Positions 58,460-64,000 of a stretch of DNA of 64,000 nt are shown piece by piece; position 1 is the stretch's first letter; each line of letters begins with the position of its first letter. The DNA comes from Botryosphaeria dothidea. Taxonomy: Eukaryota > Ascomycota > Dothideomycetes > Botryosphaeriales > Botryosphaeriaceae. Both the position numbers and the translations under genes were made by a program. Below the pieces are notes generated by a model. It was not told where the DNA came from. It worked only from the letters and a program-made list of their open reading frames with translations, and did no database searches. The stretch is taken from NCBI GenBank assembly GCA_011503125.2, contig WWBZ02000062.1, positions 3,720,001 through 3,784,000 on the forward strand. Direction: 5' to 3'.

Positions 58460-60137
58460 TGACATTATATAGGCGTGGCTGTTTCCTTGCCTGATTCCTA
58501 TAGCATAAGTCTAGCAACTGTTTCTGCATCAATATCCTTACAGGCCTCAAGGATAACTCCTTTGCCTAATCGATCAGTAATAACCATAAGCATTCGACAT
58601 CCTTGGCTCTCGGGTAGCGGTCCAATAAAGTCGACTGAGACCTCCCTCCACTGACGATTTGGTACTAGTAACGGCCGTAGTAGTCCTTATTTACGGTCTC
58701 TCCAGACTCTAGTCCTTCCGCAAACATCGCAGTTACGTACGAACCTTCGTACATCTGATACGAAGTTCGGCCAGAAGAACTGCCTTGCAACAAGAGCTAT
58801 CGTTCCGGTACGTCCAGGGTAAGCTGTTATTATTGAATCGTGAAGTATCTGGATCAGCTTGGTTCTTAAAGGCTCGTGGTTTGGCACCCAACGTCTGCTG
58901 CGGAACAGCAACTCTCTTTGATTATTTAAGGAGCAATCAGCAATTGAGAGCTTAACTAGTTCTTCCAAATCGTTTGGTAGCGTTCTTCTACCCTCTCTTA
59001 CTGCTGTTATAAGACGTCCATGGTCCGGATCCGCTGCTTTTGCTTCTTGCCAGAGCTGCCGTAAGTGGTCTTCGATTAACGTTGCTCCTTGTTCGTATAC
59101 TGGTTCGTCTACAGATCTATCTGCTGGTTCATCTGCTGGTTCATCTGCTTGTTAGTCTGCTCCTTGTTCGGTTATAGCTTGTCGTCTTGTTTGCACTGGT
59201 GTTGCCAAAACTCTCCAACAGTTGGCTTGAATCTTATCAGGGCTTAAGAGTCGTGCAACACGATGTTGTAGTCTCTCGTCATCTTGAGATACTGGTAAAT
59301 CTTGTTCCCTTCGTGTGAGTGCGTCAGGTTGAGCTCCAAGCTTGCCTGGACGATAGGCGATAGTAAAGTTAAATCTGCTTAGGATAAGCTGCAATCGCAT
59401 TTGTCTCTCAGAAAGCCGTCGGACTGTTGTAAAGTATTCGAGATTCTTGTGGTCTGTGACGATCTTGAACTCCTTAACGCTGCGTAGCTCTGCATCCCAC
59501 TGTGAAAGACACTTAACGATTGCGAGAAGTTCCTTATCATAGATCTCGTAGTTACACTCTGCTGGCGAGTTCTTCTTTGAGAAGTAGGCAACTGGCCGGA
59601 GCACTCTATCATCATCGTATTAGGATAAGATTCCTCCTGTGCAATATCCTGAGGAGTCGGTTTCGAGGATTATCTTCCGGTCTAGATCGAATTAAGCAAG
59701 GATTAGTGCCGTAATAAAGGCCTTCTTTAGCTTCTGAAATGCTCTTTCTGCTTCTTCTATCTAATAGAACGGAACGTCTTTCTTTGTAAGTGCATACAAC
59801 GGAGCCGTAGTTTTTGAGTATCGGTCAATAAAGCGTCGGTAGAAGTTTACAAAGCTAAGGAATCTAAGCACTCCTTTGACTGTAGTTAGCGTTTTCTATT
59901 CCTAAATTGCTTTTACTTTAGTTGGTTCCATGCGGATACCTTTCCCAGCTTCGATAATAAATCCAAGATACTTTGTTGACTGGACCTCGAACTCGCCCTT
60001 ATCGATATCAAGCTGTAGTCCCGCTGCTTGTAGCTTTTCAAGAACCTTAGTTACGTGCTCTCGGTGTTGGGCACGGGATCCCTCGGTAAAAATAAGCACA
60101 TCATCGACATAAGCCGATACAAAGTCGTCAAGGAGTG
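58460..60137 (-). pseudogene. Gypsy family C pol fragment: reverse transcriptase, RNase H, integrase
   Basis: Begins abruptly at the reverse transcriptase core beside an LTR: SAYVDDVLIFTEGS (about 60,075-60,118, GATGAT intact), [31 protein letters not shown]. RNase H follows (59,152-59,640: GYCTGGILS, VAYFSKKNS, IYDKELLAIVKCL, TDHKNLEYF, YRPGKLGAQPDALTRR). The integrase comes last, with a zinc region (58,700-58,860: ITAYPGRTGT, CDVCGR) and core VSVDFIGPLPES near 58,620, cut off at about 58,460. A few stops (TAG/TAA) and a His-to-Tyr in the zinc motif fit light RIP. gag, protease and half of the reverse transcriptase are missing. Closest relative in the window is GB. Confidence 0.88.
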
Positions 60138-60374
60138 TGATGGCTTGTATCCGGTGCACTCGCGGAAATATAGTGGCATTCTATCTACGAGAAGACTAAG
60201 CTAAAGAGAAAAGAAAGCAAGGTTTAAGCAAGATAGCGCTGCTTATATATCTCTCCAGAGTTCCTTTTACTGGTAGCGAGTTGCAGGGTTTTCTTGTTGA
60301 GCTTCAGGGTCCTCTCGACCCAGGGTCATGCCGCAGGATTCATCCAAGGCACCTTCAGGGTTCAAACCGTAACA
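60138..60374 (-). repeat. LTR of Gypsy family C
   Basis: 237 bp, TGATGGCTTG...CCGTAACA on the plus strand (TGTTACGG...CCATCA in element orientation). Copy of the solo LTR at 49,697-50,472. It joins the reverse transcriptase directly, so the 5' interior of the element is deleted. The other side breaks the RING gene. No 5-bp duplication is found. Confidence 0.82.
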
Positions 60375-61144
60375 CTAAGCTCATACGCTTCTTTTACTAT
60401 CCGGGCCCGTGTCTCTATACCATTCCGTTCCTCATTGGTACAGGCCATCATCCACGCACCAAGCTCGGTAATAGGCAACCAGGCCGGCGGCTGTCCAGGT
60501 GCGATATAAGGCACTGGGTAGACCTCGCATGGATAGATCTCCTCGCGCTCGGCCATTGCTCTATAGATAGTTAACCAAGATGGCTCGTCGATTGCCTCCC
60601 TACGCCTCGTCATTATATAGCGGATTGCCGCACGTCCACTTCGGTCCCTTGCTCGATAAATATCCGTGTCACTCTGCGCAGCATACCAGGCGCCAAGTTC
60701 TGTTATAGATAGTAACTCAGGAAGCTGTCTATCGTTAGGCAGCAGCGAAGTTACGTTAGTATTATCGATCCTACGGTAGACTTGTGTCCACCACCAAAGA
60801 ACCTCTGCTCGATTCATTACGCCGTGCCTAAACGGAGTAGGCATATACGCGCTCTTATCTAAGAACAGTTCTTCCCTACACATTGGACAGTGGCGCCGGT
60901 ATTTAGTATAACGATCCGTTGTTGAGAACCATTGAAGAATGCAGTTGTAATGGAAATAATGCTTGACGGTGCTATTACAAGCAGGAACAATGTCGGTAGA
61001 TGTGGCCATCGACTCAGTACAGATAGGGCAGGCTAGGGAGCTATAGGTGTCTCCGTCGTTGGTTGCTTGTCGTAGATGTTCTAGCTCCTCTAGAAAGAGG
61101 TGATGGAAACTGAGATCAGCTGTAACCTGATCTGCAATACTCAT
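60362..61144 (-). CDS. RING-H2 finger protein with repeated ITELGAW motif, 3' end cut by an LTR
   Basis: 260 residues from ATG at 61,142-61,144. The RING-H2 ligands are C39, C42, C56, H62, H65, C68, C86 and C89 (CPIC ... HYFHYNCILQWF ... CPMC), the C3H2C3 pattern of many E3 ubiquitin ligases, which bind an E2 enzyme and pass ubiquitin to a target. After the finger, ITELGAW occurs twice (LLSITELGAWYAAQ and WLPITELGAWMMACT) within two similar segments of about 35 residues, so the C-terminal half looks like a duplicated module. The last codons and the TGA stop lie inside the family C LTR (from 60,374), so the native C terminus is lost. No internal stops, and CA/TG are normal. Whether it is expressed is unknown. 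Confidence 0.75.
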   Translation of the reverse strand: MSIADQVTADLSFHHLFLEELEHLRQATNDGDTYSSLACPICTESMATSTDIVPACNSTVKHYFHYNCILQWFSTTDRYTKYRRHCPMCREELFLDKSAYMPTPFRHGVMNRAEVLWWWTQVYRRIDNTNVTSLLPNDRQLPELLSITELGAWYAAQSDTDIYRARDRSGRAAIRYIMTRRREAIDEPSWLTIYRAMAEREEIYPCEVYPVPYIAPGQPPAWLPITELGAWMMACTNEERNGIETRARIVKEAYELSVTV

Positions 61145-61271
61145 GTATCAGGTTTCATACACAAGTTCGACCATCATGGTATCAACACTGTTTTTCGTAT
61201 TTGTCATTAGTCTGATGATTTGTCAGTCGTGTCTATTTATCTGCAGATAGTCTCCAGTTACTCAAGAATTC

Positions 61272-61319
61272 AGTCATTCATCTACTCATTATGATTGATT
61301 CACCCATTTCATTTCATCA
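61272..61319 (-). repeat. Inverted repeat R2, right arm
   Basis: 48 bp, reverse complement of 57,431-57,478. The two arms enclose the deleted Gypsy and the RING gene, 3.8 kb apart. Confidence 0.75.
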
Positions 61320-61531
61320 AGAGGGGACGCGGTTGAAGCGATTGAAGGTATTCCGTGCGAGAGTCCATTATGCTACGGTATATCTTAATATAGTTAAGAG
61401 GTGTTTTGAACTGCCGCTTTTTCGAAAAGATAAATGTAAGCGATTGTAATGAGACTCGATGCTGCTACAGAGAGGTCGCACAAAGTGCGAGAGTCTACGT
61501 ATAAGCGAGAGCTATAAAGTTGCGAAGTACG

Positions 61532-61579
61532 TGACGTCACCGCGTGCGCGCGCGTCTGCGGCCTACACGTCATCACGTG
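61532..61579. promoter_or_regulatory. CRE-like and E-box motifs upstream of the RING gene
   Basis: TGACGTCA at 61,532-61,539, inside the palindrome gtgacgtcac, and CACGTG at 61,574-61,579, separated by an alternating (gc)n stretch. These are consensus sites for bZIP and bHLH factors, 390-435 bp upstream of the minus-strand RING start. Motif presence only; function is not shown. Confidence 0.3.
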
Positions 61580-61599
61580 CACTGCCTCAACACCACTTC

Positions 61600-62393
61600 T
61601 TCGTTCAGCCGTTACAGCGATAGTAGAAAATCTGTGTGTTCGATGGTTTTTAATGTGATAGGAATCTAGAATTATCTCTGAAGATAGATATAGAAGCACT
61701 TTGCGTACTTATATAGCTATATAATTCCTTTCGCTACTATTGTAAGTAAAATTGTACTGTATTCTCTTTATATTTATCACGCTCCTACAAAGCTAGATAA
61801 GTTAGTCTTTGACCATTTCCCTAAAATAGTCTCCATTAATACTGCCTTTATAAGAAACCTATTTGCTCTTTGTTTCCTATACAATGCTTTTAAAAGTGTA
61901 CATATTCTATCAAAGAAATAATGCAGCTTTCAGGACCGTTATTTTTAAAATCTTCTAGAGGATCCTGTTTTTAGTGTTAGTACTAGGAATGTGTCTAGTA
62001 TTACTTTTTGGCATCTTATCCCTCAAGATCGGCTAGTCGGACTTCTTTTGAAAGGGTGGCGTAGATGTTGTAAATGCTGGCGTTCTACAAAAAGTATTTG
62101 CTATAAGTCAATGCGGTAATGGGGATAGAGTTGTATAGAAGAACGAAAGTTAAGAAATAGTTATGGTGAAGGGATGAGGCTTAAGGAAGGGAAGGAAGAG
62201 CGAGATGTTGGGACGACTGGCTGCTACAGTCGGCCAACCGGCCAGCGACCAACTACTTGCTCTAATTGGCCAAAAGGCACAAACAACGATCGGTAAAACC
62301 GATCGTCATAGCAGCAGATATCTAACAGTGGCCAGCTAGGCCACGCTACCGAATCATGTGGGCGGCAGGCCCAACACGAGATGATTAGATAAT
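61600..62393. other. No gene that I can support; one strong hairpin
   Basis: A-T rich from 61,700 to 62,160, then ordinary. At 62,286-62,306 acgatcggt-aaa-accgatcgt is a perfect 9-bp stem with a 3-nt loop, near other short GGCC-type inverted motifs (62,222-62,345). It may be the end of a small transposon, but no partner terminus is seen. Confidence 0.4.
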
Positions 62394-62497
62394 GTCAAAC
62401 TGTGGGTGGGGCTCAGGCCCGAGCTGGTGAGGTCAGAAGAGAAGAATTGAATTTCTGTCTACGTGTTTCTGCCTGTCCTTCCTAGTGAAGGAGATGA
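62394..62497. repeat. Dispersed repeat R1, copy b
   Basis: About 104 bp matching 56,969-57,078 in direct orientation (caaactgtgggtggggctc ... gaatttctgtc ... tttctgcctgtcc). Confidence 0.7.
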
Positions 62498-63204
62498 TGA
62501 TGATATTAACGTCTATCTGTACTAACTTTATAGCCAGTCTGCCTCCTATAGGGCTTGTTAACGGGTGGAGTAGCCGCCTTTTCGCTGGACAAATGAGATC
62601 CTTCGCTTTGTCAGGCCCCCAAGGCACAGACAGAGGATCGGACCGCCGGGTGGCTACCCAGCGGCTCCGCAGGTCAGGTAGGAACCGGAACAACGTTATT
62701 CCTTCGGCTTAGTCATAGAGCACCAAGGTGGTCAGGCATATCTACCTACCTACCTCTACTTCACCTTCTCTTCTTTTTTCTCTTTGTACTTAGATTTCTT
62801 CTTGATAGCAATACCATCCTTTTGGTTTGAGCTTCCTCACATACGGGATGCCTCTCGTACCAATGGCTTAGTCAGCGTTATTGTATCGGATGAATCTCGC
62901 GCCGAATGCGACCGGCTGAGCGCTGAAATAACACTGCATTTGCCCGTTCTGCAGAAACGCTTCAGACTAGAGCGGTTGGCACACCCTCTTATCACTCAAG
63001 ACCCGCCCCGCCACCTTCTTGCTGGCCAAAATGCAGTCCTTAGCTTAAGCCTCATCGGCAAGCATCGATCCTTACGCAGTTCCCTGCTCGTACCCTTCCT
63101 ACTCCTACTCTCCTCCATAACGCCAGGGCAATTCCCTTCCATCCCAACGCCAAGAGCCGCAAGCGGCTCTCCAGAATCATCCAGTTCATCAACGGGTTGG
63201 ACTT
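62498..63204. other. No gene that I can support
   Basis: Frames at 62,433-62,712 (both strands) and 62,784-63,254 (plus) have no ATG of convincing context and no recognisable domain. Composition is ordinary. Confidence 0.4.
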
Positions 63205-64000
63205 TCAATCCAATATCCAACCACGGCAGGCGTCGCAAAGAGTCGATGTCTTGAAGTAGTTACAATATAGAAGACCCGGACTCGAGGGGCGGCGCGCCCT
63301 GAGAGAGCGTTCACGCAACGCCGACATGCGTTCCCATTCCTTGATCTCCGAGTTGGCATCTTGTCCGGCAGGGGTGGGCAGATCTACGACGGCAACACCG
63401 GCCCCGTCGCCATCTGCTTCGGATAAGAGCGACGCGCCCGAGTCGCTAATAAGCGACGGCGCTGCTGCTGGCGTGCACGTATCATGGCTGTGGGCGTAGA
63501 CGCGCTTCGTGGTCTCGGCCTCGCCGATGCCCGGGAGGCCGGCGTTCGACGGCTTGCGCTTTTTGGGGCTGGCGCTCCTGGCATGGCCGTCGCAGCTGCT
63601 GTCCAGCTTCACGAAGTCGGCGGGCGAGCAGGGCCATACGACCTCACAGACGCCAGCGGCCGTCAGCTCCGGGACGCGCACCGTCTTAGCGAGCCCGGTC
63701 TCGAAGAAGGTCCGGATGCGCGGGAAGATGGCCTAGGCGAAGCGAGCGAGGAGGGAGACGGGCGAGATAGCCCCGTCGAGCTCGAGCGGTCGGTTGTAGT
63801 ACAAGCGGCCGAGGTGGGCGGTCGGTTCGAGGAACTAGGCGACCCAGGCGTCGCTCTTGCGCATAAAGGCGAACTTCGCGTCGTTGAAGCACCTGTGGAT
63901 GTCTAGGCGGAGGGTGACGGCATTATTCACGTCGTCGACCACGGCGTCGCCCGATAACTGCTAATTAGCGTTGAAGAAGGCCATGCGGTTGCGCCGGAAC
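63205..64000 (-). pseudogene. HNH-nuclease-like gene, 3' part, with three TAG stops
   Basis: One minus-strand frame runs from the window edge to TGA at 63,205, about 265 codons. The first part has RRNRMAFFNAN, AVTLRLDIHRCFNDAKFAF, SDAWVAxFLEP (x = stop), LGRLYYNRPLEL and SPVSLLARFA, the C-terminal half of the HNH_2-type domain common in fungal unknown proteins, where LRLDIHRCFD carries a presumed metal-binding His. A low-complexity tail rich in Ser, Ala and acidic residues follows (SPKKRKPSN near 63,560). In-frame TAG codons near 63,959, 63,834 and 63,734 each fit CAG changed to TAG, so RIP is the likely cause. The N-terminal half lies outside the window. The activity of such proteins is not established. 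Confidence 0.62.

Noticed and set aside
62784..63254. 156-codon plus frame
   Set aside because: Starts from TTG, is antisense to the end of the HNH-like gene, and has no recognisable domain.

Overview
The window looks like a filamentous ascomycete (Pezizomycotina) chromosome made of two very different parts. Bases 1 to about 49,700 are an AT-rich block of nested, dead retrotransposons. In it the dinucleotides CA and TG have nearly vanished and become TA, while CG is still common. This is the signature of repeat-induced point mutation (RIP) driven close to completion. From about 49,700 to 64,000 the composition is ordinary, CA and TG are common, and there are a few genes, decayed genes and short repeats.

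The block can be read as a nest because most insertions keep target-site duplications. A minus-strand Gypsy copy (G4, only its right end visible at 48,856-49,696) was hit by a full-length minus-strand LINE (L1, from base 1 to about 48,855). L1 was then split by four LTR elements: GB (2,662-8,611, minus), G1 (9,264-15,611, plus), G2 (15,625-33,026, minus) and G3 (33,359-47,403, plus). G1, G2 and G3 are one family, a Gypsy element with 232-bp LTRs and a chromodomain-like tail. G2 was itself hit by a SINE-like element (S1) and two LINEs (L2, L3). G3 was hit by a LINE (L4) and by a 5'-truncated LINE of another family (L5). L3 is the youngest: its 5' third still has many CA/TG and a readable ORF1 with scattered stops.

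The most interesting item is a pair of non-autonomous elements with a tRNA-like head (S1 at 15,681-16,293 and S2 at 49,705-50,227). Their 3' end resembles that of the resident LINE, including an AGCT-CCC-tetraloop-GGG-AGCT stem-loop and a (TATC)n tail. This looks like a fungal SINE/LINE partnership.

The right part holds: a solo LTR split by S2; an intact gene for a fungal PD-(D/E)XK-like protein (52,237-53,664, minus); an uncharacterised small ORF; a gene broken by stops of RIP type (54,865-55,437, minus); several short LTR-like repeats; an internally deleted Gypsy element (58,460-60,374); a RING-H2 protein whose 3' end is cut and given a stop by that element's LTR (60,362-61,144, minus); and, at the window edge, the 3' part of an HNH-nuclease-like gene with three TAG stops (63,205-64,000, minus). 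I see no rRNA, no convincing free tRNA gene and no CRISPR array.
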